Assembly (NCBI GenBank): GCA_905221605.1
Contig: CAJNDS010002114.1
Location: forward strand, 79,132-141,631
Length of the DNA: 62,500 bases
Source: Symbiodinium natans
Lineage: Eukaryota; Sar; Dinophyceae; Suessiales; Symbiodiniaceae
Direction: 5' to 3'
Shown: positions 28,127 through 38,390 of the stretch, one piece after another
Position numbering within the stretch: the first letter of the stretch is position 1
How the letters are laid out: every line of letters begins with the position of its first letter
Translations under genes and position numbers: made by a program
Notes under the pieces: generated by a model
Database searches by the model: none
Told to the model about the DNA's origin: nothing
Seen by the model: the letters and a program-made list of their open reading frames with translations, nothing else

Positions 28127-28377
28127 CTAGGCTGCCCAGTAACCTAGGCTTAAAAAAGGTGCCCCTTTTTTTGCTTAAAGGTGTTTATAAGGGAACCTAA
28201 ACCCCCCAAACAGGGAATAAGGGCCTACTCTGGTCCTAGACCTAAACCCTAAACCCTAAAACAAAAGGGGAAAAAAGGGACTACTCTCTGGGTCCTACGA
28301 AACTCTAAAAAAACCGAATTCGGTTACCCTAAACCCTAAACCCTAAACCCTAAACCCTAAACTACTGGGCATCCTGG
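28127..28377. mobile_element. M6 MITE interrupted by an array-bearing insert
   Basis: The left part matches M6 to GGGAATAAGGG (28223) and the right end ACTACTGGGCATCCTGG resumes at 28361. The 137-bp insert contains CCTACTCTGGTCC, AAAAGGGGAAAAAAGGG and a CCCTAAA array. Most of the same insert sequence also occurs at 26150-26310. Confidence 0.7.
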
Positions 28378-28380
28378 CAG

Positions 28381-28460
28381 CTGGAGCTCCGTCACCTGCT
28401 CTTGGTGCGCCCTTTCTCTGGCCTCCAGGGCCTCCTTTCTCTCTCTTGCCAAAAGGGCTC
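28381..28460 (-). CDS. Coiled-coil exon, minus strand
   Basis: Reads ALLARERKEALEARERAHQE then QVTELQL, a charged heptad-like helix, after an AAAAAAGAAG acceptor region. It follows the acidic exon at 28539-28705 on the same strand. Confidence 0.55.
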
Positions 28461-28538
28461 TTCTTTTTTGGGTTTAGGGTTTAGGGAGTTGGGAGTTTAG
28501 GGTTTAGGGTTTAGGGTTTAGGGTTTAGAGTTTCAGGC

Positions 28539-28705
28539 ATTCATTGCTTTCAGCTCCTCCTCGTTTGCTTTGACTGCCTCCGCTCCTTCTCGGGTGGGGC
28601 AGCCTCTGTCCTGGTCCTCACTCGAGGAGCCAGAATCTTCTTTCTCCGCAGCTTTTGCTGGAGGCTCGCCGCCAGCTGTCGGCCACGCCTCCCAGGAAGG
28701 GTTTA
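28539..28705 (-). CDS. Acidic low-complexity exon, minus strand
   Basis: Reads EPPAKAAEKEDSGSSSEDQD, RGCPTREGAEAVKANEEELK and AMN before a GC donor (AAT|GCC) or a stop. Upstream PSWEAWPTAGG is in the same frame. Likely disordered and acidic, joined to the coiled coil at 28381-28460. Confidence 0.5.
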
Positions 28706-29044
28706 GGATCTCACAGCTTGAGAGGGAGGCAAGGGCTGTGTCCCTTCTTACCCTAAACCCTAAACCCTAAACCAGTTCCGAAGTATGGGGCCCCTGGGTT
28801 AGGGTATATTTGGGGTATATAAGGGTCCCCAGTGAAGGGCCCATAGTCAGCGACCCTCAGCCACAAACCTAAACCTCAAAAACCCGAAGACCCCGAGACC
28901 GTCTGAGACCCCCCCCCCACAAGAAAACAAAAACAAAAACTCACTTCGTATAAGGGCAATATAGGTATTGTTGTCTTTTTGTTTTCTTTTTCTGGGGGGT
29001 CTGAAGCAAACAGTTGTTCAGGTTCTAATAGGTTTGTGGGTGTA

Positions 29045-29173
29045 GGTTTAGGGTTTAGGGTTTAGGGTTTAGGGTTTAGGGTTTAGGGTTTAGGGTTTAG
29101 GGTTTAGGGTTTAGGGTTTAGGGTTTAGGGTTTAGGGTTTAGGGTTTAGGGTTTAGGGTTTAGGGTTTAGGGC
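29045..29173 (+). repeat. TTTAGGG array, about 18 units
   Basis: A perfect plus-orientation array. The region 28790-29440 otherwise holds degenerate repeats and poly-C. Confidence 0.95.
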
Positions 29174-29439
29174 TGCCTAGACCCAAAGTTTGTCAAAGGC
29201 TCGCCCCAGCTAACTTCAGGACTCTGGGGTCCTAAAGAAGGGTTTAGGGCTTAGGGTCTAGAGGTGCATACGCATTAGGCTTTAGGTTTGTTGGTCTGAT
29301 AGGGCTTATAAGGTCTGTAGGGGTTATAGGTTTTTGTTGAGCTTCTGTAGCTTCATAGGGTTTGTCGTGTTTGTAGGGTTTATAGGGTTTAGGGTAAGGT
29401 TTATCTAATGGGGGTTTATACGGCTTCGGGCCTGGGGTT

Positions 29440-29800
29440 CAGAAAAAAATAGTCCGGCTGGTTCAGGGCGAAACGCGAACTAGGAATATACTGTATATCA
29501 CTACGATGGTCTTGCTGATACTACGTATATCGCTCTTCCCTTCTTTGGAATCACACTAAGAGACCGTGACCCACTGAAAATACGATGCTATGTATATACG
29601 GGTTAACGTACGTAGGAGAGCATCTAGAAATACGTAAATCTACGATACCTTAATCAGGAACCCATATTGATGCCTACACTGCATATACAAATATTGTTTG
29701 CTACATAGTTTAACATCTTAAAACATCTACACGAACTTGGTCGCCATAATAAGGAATTCATGATGCTTAATTACTATCATTATCATATACCAAGATCTTA
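29440..29800. other. AT-rich unique stretch without arrays
   Basis: About 360 bp of AT-rich sequence with many ACGTA, TATA and CTACGAT motifs and stops in all frames. It lacks telomere-like repeats, which is unusual here. I see no gene or clear inverted repeat. Confidence 0.5.
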
Positions 29801-29849
29801 CCATAGTTGTTGCAGTGAGTCGTGCAGATGGTGCCTGCTACCTGCCCGC

Positions 29850-29989
29850 TCAAGGTACATCCACATCGCGCTCGCAACTTTATGACACGTCCAGGGTTTA
29901 GGGTTTAGGGTTACGTCTAGCTCCATGGAATCGTCGCTGGCCCGCGCGTCTGTTGCCTCGCGGTCAACCATAGTTAACTTAACAACCAA
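29850..29989 (-). CDS. Exon candidate containing an in-frame array remnant
   Basis: Minus: MVDREATDARASDDSMELD, then VTLNPKPW encoded by two CCCTAAA units, then TCHKVASAMWMYLERA to a GCAG|GTAGC donor. The array remnant (29892-29914) is flanked by GACGT on both sides. Confidence 0.35.
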
Positions 29990-30169
29990 CTTACTTTATT
30001 CCCTAATCCTAGACACCATAGAGCCCAAACTAAGGACCCTAAGCCCTAAGCCTAAACCCTATAGCCCCTAGATTAAGACCCCTCGCCCTAAGCCTAAACA
30101 CATAGACCCTAAATTCACACCCTGAACCGTAAGCCCAAACCCTAAACCCTCAACCCTAATCCTGAACCC

Positions 30170-30293
30170 TATATGAAGTAGGGTTTATATTTCTTGTACC
30201 CCCAAAAGGACACCCAATACATACACTCACCAAAATTACAAAGGAACCTTATCTACACTCACCAAAAACAGTCATATAAGCCCTGTTTCATAT
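30170..30293. mobile_element. MITE family M3 copy
   Basis: The ends TATGAAGTAGGGTTTATA and TATAAGCCCTGTTTCATATG enclose CACTCACCAAA motifs shared with 11771-11977. Confidence 0.7.
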
Positions 30294-30394
30294 GGGTGGT
30301 TGTCAAAATTATGGTCCCTTTTTGGATCCCTATTATAATACGGCACCTAATATTTAGGGTACCCCAAAAGGGATCATAATTTTGACAGCCACCC
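30294..30394. mobile_element. MITE next to M3 (family M4)
   Basis: Inverted ends GGGTGGTTGTCAAAATTATG and CATAATTTTGACAGCCACCC, about 35 bp each including GGTCCC / GGGATC. It is inserted at the edge of the M3 copy. Confidence 0.75.
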
Positions 30395-30411
30395 ATATAG
30401 TCCCTGTAGAC

Positions 30412-30487
30412 CCCAGATGAAGTCGCGCGGCTGCAAGTGAAAGAGCTCCGAGTCAATGATCTGTTCCAAGGCCAGCCTCGCAAGAGA
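30412..30487 (-). CDS. Exon, unknown minus-strand gene
   Basis: After CCGCCCTAAG the frame SLARLALEQIIDSELFHLQP continues RDFIW to a TGGG|GTCTAC donor; 25 codons, amphipathic. It lies immediately beside the M4 element. Confidence 0.5.
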
Positions 30488-31337
30488 CTTAGGGCGGTTT
30501 AGGGTTTAGGGTTTAGGGTTTAGGGTTTGGGGTTTAGGGTTTAGGGTTTAGGGTTTAGGGTTTGGGGTTTGGGGTTTAGGGCTTGGGGTTTAGGGTTTGC
30601 TTGAAGGGTTTAGAGTTTGGGGTTTAGTTGTTTAGGGTTTTGGGTTTAGGAATGGGTATCAGGCAGGGCTATAAGTACCCCCCCCCCAAGTAAGGTTAAC
30701 GGCAGCTATGATGTCATGCTCCCTGCTTCTCAGACAGTATACTGCCCATGAACCTCCACGTAGCACTTTAGGGTTTAAGGGTCCAAGGGCTAGGTTTCCG
30801 AAAACAGCGGGAACCCTTTATTGGGGGGGGTTCCTATGCAAAGGACTAAAGCATTTTGGGGCGTATGAAGAGGTATAACCCGATTGTGGTAAATGCCCAT
30901 CTCGGGCCACGACCTGAAAAACCACCGGGCTTGCCAAGGTGCTTCCGTAGGGCCGAAGAATTAAACTACTGAGGACGAAAAAAAGACCTTAAACTCCGTA
31001 AACCCTAAAAACCCTAAACCCTAAACCCTAAACCCTAAACCCCAAACCCTAAACCCTAAACCCTAAACCCTAAACCCTGAACCCTGAACCCTAAGCTGAA
31101 ACTGTACCCAAACCCCTTGAGCCCCGGATCCCTAAGCCCCGGCAGAAGCCCGTGAATCCTAAGCCCTACAACCTTGAATCCTAGCACCCCTCAACCCCCT
31201 TACACCCTAAACCCTAAACCCTAAACCCCTAAACCCCTAAACCCTAAACCCTAAACCCTAAACCCCAAACCCCTAAACCCTAAACCCCAAACCCCGAAAC
31301 CCTAAACCCCAAACCCTAAACCCTAAACCCTGAAGCA

Positions 31338-31452
31338 CCCCAACGCCGAGGCCCCCACCACGTCTTGCCCCCTTCGCCCGCCCCCTCCGGAAGGTCTGGC
31401 AGCGGCTGCGGCACGAAGGCCGTCCTGGCAGCCAGGGCTTTGAGGGTCGGAG
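31338..31452 (-). CDS. Exon, unknown minus-strand gene
   Basis: The minus frame TLKALAARTAFVPQPLPDLP continues EGAGEGGKTWWGPR, bounded by CCCTAAA and TTTGGGG arrays. Edges uncertain. Confidence 0.45.
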
Positions 31453-31814
31453 TGGGGTTTGGGGTTTGGGGTTTGGGGTTTGGGGTTTGGGGTTTAGGGT
31501 TTAGGGTTTAGGGTTTAGGGTTTAGGGTTTAGGGTTTCGGGTTTCGGGTTTAGGGTTTGTGATTTAGGGTTTAGGGTGAACTCTAAACACGGAAGCCTAC
31601 CCTAAGGCCTGAACACCATTAGCCCCGGAACCCTCATCATTCTCAACCACCCAAGAACCCTCCCCAAACTCTAAATCCTGCAGTTGTTCCGACATACGGT
31701 TTTGACAGACAATTTAAGGAAGGTCTTTGTACAGAAACCTATGAAATAATCTTAGAAACAGTGTCCAAACCCGAAAGCGCCTAAACCCCTACACCCCTAA
31801 ACCTCTAAACCAGT

Positions 31815-32112
31815 AACAACAAGATGCTTCTGCTTCAGCTGCTTCACTTGTTTCTGCTGGTCCACGTGAAGACATCCCACGCTTTAAGCCCTTCCGGTAG
31901 TTGATGGTATCGTCAATGTCCTTCTTCATCCCCTTGAGATTGAAGACCAGGTCAGAGCCTATTTAGTGTCGTTGTAGCACTTAGCCACCATAAAAGGCAA
32001 AGTCGCTGATGTTGGACTGCTTCCTGTGGCGAAGAAGCTGTGTACCTTCGTCCGTCAATCCTATCTGAATCTCCATAGTCAACACCTTCGCCGCCTGATA
32101 AAGCCTGTCTTC
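31815..32112 (-). pseudogene. Coding fragment in two frames, minus strand
   Basis: Part one reads LYQAAKVLTMEIQIGLTDEG, TQLLRHRKQSNISDFAFYG. Part two reads SDLVFNLKGMKKDIDDTINY then RKGLKRGMSSRG and an Ala/Glu-rich tail. They are separated by 34 bases with stops; a GT..AG removal of those bases would restore the frame but is very short for an intron. This is a larger unique piece than typical islands. Family not recognised; loosely SNARE-like in its helical pattern. Confidence 0.45.
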
Positions 32113-32114
32113 AT

Positions 32115-32118
32115 TGTT

Positions 32119-32150
<32 letters not shown>

Positions 32151-32310
32151 CAAAAAAAAAAAACTACTACACCCTAAACCCTAACCCCCCCAAAAAAAAC
32201 ACACACACACACACAAAAAAAAAAAACTCTAGCCCTAAACCCTAATCCCTAACCCTAAACCCTCCCTAAACCCTAAACCCTAAACCCCCCCCCCCCCCAC
32301 AAAAAAAAAG
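32115..32310. repeat. Poly-C, poly-A and CA tracts
   Basis: A run of about 30 C (32120-32149), A runs, a short CA microsatellite (32198-32213) and CCCTAAA pieces. No gene. Confidence 0.9.
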
Positions 32311-32399
32311 GCCTGGGATACTCCAAGCAGTGCCAGGCATCCACACGTGGGGCTTGCGGCCTTTTGAGGCGTTGAGGGCTTAGGGGTTTAGGGTTTTAG

Positions 32400-32730
32400 G
32401 GGTTCGGGGTTTAGGGTTTGGGGTTTAGGGGTTTTGGGGAAAATTGGGGGTTTGGGGGTTTGGGGGGTTTTGGGGGGTTTGGGGTGTTTGGGGGGTTTGG
32501 GGGGGTTTGGGGGGTTGGGGGGTTTGGGAGGTTTGGGGGGTTTGGGGGGTTTTGGGGGTTTGGGGTTTTTAGGGTTTTTAGGGTTTTTAGGGTGTTTAGG
32601 GTGTTTAGGGTGTTTAGGGCGTTTAGGGTGTTTAGGGTGTTTAGGGTGCTTAGGGTGTTTAGGGTGTTTAGGCTGTTTAGGCTGTTTAGGGGGGTCTAGG
32701 GGGTTTAGGGGTTCAGGGGTTTAGGGCTTA
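32400..32730 (+). repeat. TTTGGGG-type and TTTAGGGTG variant repeats
   Basis: G-strand repeats in which TTTGGGGG dominates to about 32565, then a homogeneous 9-mer TTTAGGGTG to about 32680. The Gly/Phe/Leu open frames are by-products. Confidence 0.9.
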
Positions 32731-32825
32731 GGATTCAACCCGACGCTCTGTTTGGTGTCAAGGGTGAGGTCTTCGACTGCAGGGCTTTCGAAGGCTTAGG
32801 TCTTCGGAGCTTGGGGTGTGGCACG

Positions 32826-32924
32826 GGTTTAGGGTTTAGGGTTTAGGGTTTAGGGTTTAGGGTTTAGGGTTTAGGGTTTAGGGTTTAGGGTTTAGGGTTT
32901 AGGGTTTAGGGTTTAGGGTTTAGG
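32826..32924 (+). repeat. TTTAGGG array, about 14 units
   Basis: Perfect plus-orientation array in a gap between coding islands. 32930-33270 is AT-rich with no gene I can support. Confidence 0.93.
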
Positions 32925-33291
32925 TTCGGGGTTTGGGGCTTGCGGCTCTGGTCTTAACTGGGGCCCCATACAAATCAAGGCTTGATCAGGATTACATAGG
33001 GGATAAAGGGCATTGAAAATTAAAGAAGTCCGTCCACTTCAACGAGTGTGCTCTCGTAACCCCGGCCATGAACCCTAATGCTCTTAGGGTAGTTGCATGG
33101 TTCCTTACTATGTGCCCTTAAAAGGGTACCCCTTACATACCCTAGACAAAATAAGCGCCCATACATCAGAACCCTTTAAAGGAGGTTAGGGTTTTGGGGT
33201 GCTATTCTAGCATACTGATACAGAAACCATAAGGGATTACTACTAGTATTTCTTCCGACCCCGATATTCCTGTCAATCCCATGCAGGCCGC

Positions 33292-33327
33292 CTGCGACGC
33301 AGGGACGGCGTGGCCTCCCCAGAAGGA
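33292..33327 (-). CDS. Exon, unknown minus-strand gene
   Basis: Reads SFWGGHAVPASQ after CTACGAG and before CAG|GCGGCC (GC donor), preceded in frame by PYE. Twelve codons in phase 0 at both ends. Confidence 0.4.
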
Positions 33328-33502
33328 CTCGTAGGGTTTAGGGTTTAGGGTCTAGGGTTTATCCGGATTTCTAGGTGGAGGGGCCCAGGGCCCTTAAGGT
33401 AAGGCCTGGGAACCCTAAACACACAACCCCAAACCCTAAGCCCCAAACCTTAAACCCTGTAAACCCCGAACCCCAAACTCCATACCCCAAGAAAGGCGCC
33501 TC

Positions 33503-33592
33503 GCGCAGCGCGCCGGGCGCCGCTTGCGGCGGCGCCGCTTGCGGCGGCGCGCACGGAGCCTGGTGCTGCACCCTATGCACGCTGTTACAGGC
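33503..33592 (+). CDS. GC-rich coding island, strand uncertain
   Basis: Plus: RRLAQRAGRRLRRRRLRRRA then RSLVLHPMHAVT before an ACAG|GCTTCG donor. Minus: VQHQAPCAPPQAAPPQAAPG. It contains two copies of CGGCGGCGCCGCTTG-type repeat. Confidence 0.3.
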
Positions 33593-33771
33593 TTCGGCTC
33601 GTCGAGGAGTCCGGCGTTTAGGTTTTCGGGGATAGGGTTCAGGGTTTGGGGCTTAGGGTTTGGGGTTTTCGGTTTAGGTGCTTGGAGGTTCGTGGCTAGG
33701 TGTGTGGGGCTTGAGGGTGGCTGGTTTAGGGCGCAGGGTTCCCCAATTTCTGAACCCTGCGCGGCCCAAAC

Positions 33772-33829
33772 CTTGGCACTGGGTGTCTGGCATATTGGGT
33801 GCATTGGGCGTCGGGGCAGTGATAAGGGC
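33772..33829 (-). CDS. Exon with Cys/His motif, minus strand
   Basis: After GTGGCCTAAG the frame PYHCPDAQCTQYARHPVP ends AG before AG|GTTTGG. CPDAQC with two His suggests a small zinc-binding segment, but the family is not recognised. Confidence 0.45.
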
Positions 33830-34883
33830 CTTAGGCCACTTCGTCTCCTAGGTCGTTGGCCAGGAAAACCCTCAACCATACACCCTCAACCCGGCAAACC
33901 CTAAACCCTAAACCCCAAACCCCAAACCCTAAACCCTAAACCGCTGGACTCTCTGTAAGCCACTACCATTTGCAACTGCTTCTGCGTGCAGCCTTTGGGA
34001 CTCCCCAGGGGAGTCCAACTTGCACAGGATGCAGGGTTTAGGGTTTGGGGTTTAGGGTTTAGGGGTACCCCTAAGAGGTTCCCTGAATATACTTCTAGTC
34101 TGCCCCGTTTATTCCCTCAGGCACCTTTTAGAACGGTCCCCCAACCCAAGGGTACAACCTTAGGAGTCGGAGTCCCATGACTACTATTTGCTGAAGAACC
34201 CGAAGAACCCGATTGATTAAATTATTGCCTTATAAGGAAGAATATCTTTTCTTTTTGGTTTTTTGTTTGGTGGGGAGGGGGGGGGAGGGGCGGTTCTAAG
34301 CAAATCGTAGATGATCTCCTGGCCTCAATTCATCGGCTTTGGTTTTGGGTTTATTTGGGCGTTCGGGCTCCCGAAGGCCCCAACTGCCCTTTTACACTTA
34401 ACCCTCAAACCACAATGACCAACATCCTGATCCCCTAAACCCTATGACCTCTGAATCCCCCCACCGAAGCAAGAAGATTCGAAACCCTAAACTCCAAATT
34501 TCGGTTTGGGGTTGTGAAACACTAAAGCCCCTCAACCCTAATCCCTAAACACTATTCCCTAAACCCAGTAGGTTTGGGGGCCCTATAAAAAATACACTAT
34601 GTTTACGGCTTCATAAGGGTTATTTATGGGATTAAGGGTAATAGAATTAAAACTATGTTCAAACCCACCCATGGAAAAGCATACACTCCAAGTCTCCTTG
34701 GAGGTTCATCCCCTTAAGTGCCCTATATGGAACCCTAAACCCTAAACCCTGCACCCTAAACCCTGAACCCTAAACCCTACTCCCTAAACCCTAAACCCTA
34801 AAACCTAAACCCTAAACCCTAAACCCTAAACCCTAAACCCTAAACCCTAAACCAGTCCAGGCTTTGGGTTCCGGATTTAGGGC

Positions 34884-34925
34884 CCAGGCGGTCTCGGGGG
34901 CCGCCCTGGGTGCTGCTGACGGAAC
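34884..34925 (-). CDS. Exon, unknown minus-strand gene
   Basis: After CTTGCCCCAG the frame VPSAAPRAAPETAW ends before GCCC (GC donor); 14 codons, phase 0. Confidence 0.4.
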
Positions 34926-35511
34926 CTGGGGCAAGCCATCGCTTTGGGCTTGTAGGGCCATTTGAGTTTAGGGTTTATGGTTCAGGGTGTGTAGGGCTGC
35001 TTTTTAGGGTTTCGGGTTTAGGGTTTAGGGTTCAGGGTTTGGCAGCTCTCAAAATCTGCGGGGAGCTGACTTTTTAGGGCTTCGGGTTGAGGGGTTTCAA
35101 GGATCTGGGCGTGGCTGTTTTTATGGTTAAGGAACGAAGGTTCAGAGTTCGGATGTTAGGCTTTGGGCTTCTGATCTGTGCTTAGGGCGTTTAATGGCCT
35201 AGCACGAGATCCGCAAGAGGGTTTGTGACCAGAGCACTACACCCCCAACCCTTGCGTTTTTTTCACAAGCCTCGAAGAAACAGACATCTTGCGAGTAAGA
35301 CCACAAGAACCTAAACGCCAACTCAAGGTACCCTAAACTCTTGTACGCACCCTCGAAGCCAGGGGGACAGCCCACCCTACACCCAAAACCCTAAAAGCCC
35401 CAAACCCTGCACCCAAAACCCTGAAAGCCCCAAACCCCAAACCCCAAACCCCAAACCCCAAACCCCAAACCCCAAACCCCGAACCCCGAACCCCAAACCC
35501 TAAACCCACAC

Positions 35512-35566
35512 CCCTGCGGGGCGGAGGCCTTGATTTGGCCGGTCATCTCGTCTCCAGTCTCCCTGG
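35512..35566 (-). CDS. Exon, unknown minus-strand gene
   Basis: The minus frame RETGDEMTGQIKASAPQ is open to a GG|GTGTGG donor; CPKA precedes in frame. Confidence 0.4.
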
Positions 35567-35662
35567 CTTTGGGGCAGGTCCGACACACGGGAGCAGAAAG
35601 GGCGGTTTAGGGTTCAGGGTTCAGGGTTCAGGGTTCAGGGTTTAGGGTTTAGGGTTTAGGGT

Positions 35663-35715
<53 letters not shown>

Positions 35716-36165
35716 GGTTTAGGGTTTAGGGCTTGTAGGTTCATTGCTACTTGAAGGTTCACGGGAAGTTATGAGTAGGGATCTAAGTTCCGCAATCTAG
35801 GCTTTCTAAGCTGATAGCGGCACCTGTCCGATTCAGGACCCCGACACAACGGGTCATGAAGCTCCAACTAGGCCCTTATTGGGGACAGGCTTTCGCTGTA
35901 GGGCTTTCAGACTTCAAAGGCTTTTAAGGGGTTTTACGGGCTTGAGAGGCTTGAGGGTTCAGGGGTCCGGCTTGAGGAGCTTGAGAGATTAGGCCCCAGC
36001 TGTTCACCCTGAACTTAGACCCGAAGCCTAGGCCTAGACTGATAGCCTGAAACCCTAAACCCCGAAAACCCCAAAAACCCGACACCCCCCCCAAACCCTA
36101 AATTCCTAAAGGACCTCAACCCTTCAAAGGACCCTTCGAAAACAGCCTTCCCCACCTCTGGTTAC

Positions 36166-36195
36166 CTGAGGCTTCTTCCTCCGGGGGAACCGGGC
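36166..36195 (-). CDS. Short exon with consensus splice sites
   Basis: Ten codons (ARFPRRKKPQ) between AACTCCCAG and CAG|GTAACC, phase 0. The consensus donor makes the strand reliable. Confidence 0.5.
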
Positions 36196-36322
36196 CTGGG
36201 AGTTAGAGCTTCGAAGGGTTTAGGGGTTTAGGGGTTTAGGGGTTTAGGGGTTAGGGTTTAGGGTTTAGGGTTTAGGGTTTAGGGTTTAGGGTTTGGGAGG
36301 CTTTAGGGTTTAGGGTTTAGCG

Positions 36323-36423
36323 TTGGGATGTTCCCCCCTGTACTAACAATCCTTAATAGGGAAAACTGTACCCCCTATTATCATCCCTATTAAGGACTGT
36401 TAGAAAAAGGGGGGACATCCCAA
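36323..36423. mobile_element. M1 MITE copy
   Basis: TTGGGATGTTCCCCCC..GGGGGGACATCCCAA with the inner pair ACTAACAATCCTTAATAGGG / CCCTATTAAGGACTGTTAG. Complete and uninterrupted. Confidence 0.8.
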
Positions 36424-36678
36424 GTTCAGCGGTTTCAGGGGTTTAAGGGGTTTGGGGGGGGGGGGGGGGTTCGGGGTTGAAGGGGTTTGGGAGTTTAAGG
36501 GGCTGAAGGGGCTTAGGGTGTAGGGATTTAGGGTTCAAGGATTGGGCAGGGTCCGGGGTTTGGTGGGAAAAAGTGGTTCAGGGTTTAGGGCTTTGGGGTT
36601 TTGAGGGCTTCAGGTATAGAGGTTAGCTCTGCGACTCTGCGATCGGGCTCTAATCTGCTGGCTATCGTGAATTCTCAG

Positions 36679-36825
36679 CAGCCGTGACGCACAAGACCCC
36701 GCCAACCATCTACCGCTCGCTCCTAAAATTCATTGCCCGAACGTTTCCAAAGCACGAAACCTTCTTTCCCCCAGCACACGTGTCTCGCCCGCCTCTTGCA
36801 TGCAGACACATATCCGAGGTTGCAT
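36679..36825 (+). CDS. Exon, unknown plus-strand gene
   Basis: A TGAATTCTCAG acceptor opens AVTHKTPPTIYRSLLKFIAR, TFPKHETFFPPAHVSRPPLA and CRHISE to a GAG|GTTGC donor; 48 codons. Function not recognised. Confidence 0.45.
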
Positions 36826-36929
36826 CTGCCAGACCGTGCAACAAAGTGCCCATAATTCCTAAATCCTGAACCCAAACCCAAGAAACCCTAAACCCTATAC
36901 CCCTACTCCTTCCCCGCTTGCCCTTGCAG

Positions 36930-37005
36930 CCCTCTTTAGAATCTGTTCCTCCAAGGTGGCCCCCATGCATACGCCGACCAAACACAGAACCAAACTTTCA
37001 AAGAG
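36930..37005 (+). CDS. Exon with strong splice sites, plus strand
   Basis: The acceptor CTTCCCCGCTTGCCCTTGCAG is among the best in the window. The exon reads PSLESVPPRWPPCIRRPNTE then PNFQR to AGAG|GTGGGG. Confidence 0.55.
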
Positions 37006-37156
37006 GTGGGGGGTGGGGGGAACAGAGGAGTTGGAGCTCCTTCCACTCAAAGGCGGCCACCCTTAGCACTCCCTTTGCCACTCCAGTCCCGCATGGGGTC
37101 GCAGGCGTCCTAAACCCTAAACCCGAAACCCGAAACCCGAAACCCTAAGCCCCGCT

Positions 37157-37430
37157 TGCGCAGACTGGCAGTGCGCTTGGTGTGCCCCAGCAGTGGGCCA
37201 CACTCCGCTTCCCCCCAGTGGCAGCGTGGTTTCCAGGGTGGGCGCCTGTGTACGACGCGGAAAGGCTGCATCAAGGCTCGTTGCGTGCAAGTACCCCTCG
37301 GGTTTCTCTCTTGGACTCCGTGAGGAGGTTCCTCAGCTTGTCTGGGCCACATGCCGACGCCCGCCCCGGAGGACCAGGGGGTGGGTTCCGGGGTTCCGCG
37401 ACTTGGCCAAAAGCTCAAGATCCTTCTCTC
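37157..37430 (+). CDS. Long exon, plus strand, running into CT-rich DNA
   Basis: After CGCTTGCGCAG the frame WQCAWCAPAVGHTPLPPSGS, VVSRVGACVRRGKAASRLVA and CKYPSGFSLGLREEVPQLVW is open for more than 90 codons and then enters a Ser/Pro tail encoded by the CT tract. The 3' edge is unknown. The minus strand is also open but mainly low complexity. Confidence 0.4.
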
Positions 37431-37580
37431 CTTCTCCCCCTCCTTTTCTCTCCCCTTCTCTCTCTCCTTCTCTCCCTCCCTCCCTCCCTCCCTCGCTCGC
37501 TCTCTCTCTCTCTCCCTCTCTCTCCCTCTCTCTCTGTCTCCCTCTCTCCCTCGCTCCCTCTCTCCCTCTCTCTCTGAGAG
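37430..37580. repeat. CT-rich microsatellite
   Basis: TCTCTCCCTC-type polypyrimidine tract on the plus strand. All six frames give Ser/Pro/Leu or Arg/Glu/Gly runs. Confidence 0.95.
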
Positions 37581-38294
37581 AATGCCAAGGCAGGCTCTGC
37601 AAGGGGTGTCATCCTCGGCCAACAGAGAGAGGAGTCGACGGTTTCGGGTTTAGGATTGGCATACCATGCCGTTTTAGAGGGTCTCGGGCTTTGTGTAATC
37701 TTTTCAATAAAATGAACAGGGATAGAGTGATTCGCGCAATGCCCCTCTAAAGGGTACCCGTGACGTAGATACACAGATAGTACACGATTATAGGATCAAC
37801 ACTAAACCCTAAACCCTAAACCCTGAATCCTGAACCCTGAATCCTGAACCCTAAACCTGTGGGGTCACGGGTGTGAGGTGCATGCTTTGGTTTTTTCTGG
37901 GTGGGGGCTGCTGCTTCATTCACGGGGGTGAGGGTTGAGGAAAATAGGCACAATCTGGTTTAGGGTTTAGGGTTTCATACTTGGAGGCTCCTCGGCGGTT
38001 GTAAACTGGGGTCAGTTGTACGTCAACTACAGTTGCACCGGTTCTAACCTTACTCTGGGGCACTTGACTCCTGACCATGCTTCTAGCTACCCAGGAGCAT
38101 GCTAGTATGCACTGAGAGATCTCAATCCCAACAATACTTCCAACTACCCAGACTATCCATGAACCCTTCCAGGACACCCTGAACCCTAAACCCCAGACCC
38201 TATACAGCCCTCAAACCCACAAAACCCTAAACTCTAAACCCTAAAGCCCTAAAGCCCACAAGCCCAAAATTTCGGCACGGGGGCAGCGCTGGTG

Positions 38295-38382
38295 ATGCAA
38301 CCGAGGCTCCACACGGCGTTCCCAGGAGCCGTTCCGTTGGCTCTCGCACCTGGAGCCTGGCAGCTGTGAGGGGTGAGGAGGC
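38295..38382 (+). CDS. Coding island, plus strand, frame uncertain
   Basis: Two frames are good: EPFRWLSHLEPGSCEG after GGCGTTCCCAG with a GG|GTGAGG donor, and AALVMQPRLHTAFPGAVPLA which spans the same bases. Confidence 0.35.
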
Positions 38383-38390
38383 TATTGTAC

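Noticed and set aside
31965-32112. SNARE helix (QIGLTDEGTQLLRHRKQ)
   Set aside because: The resemblance is limited to helical periodicity; no central Gln or Arg layer can be placed with confidence.
32418-32724. Gly/Phe/Leu-rich proteins
   Set aside because: Translation of TTTGGGG and TTTAGGGTG repeats.
37110-37774. Several long Ser/Pro or Arg/Glu open frames
   Set aside because: Over 37430-37580 they are products of the CT tract; only the part before it has normal composition.
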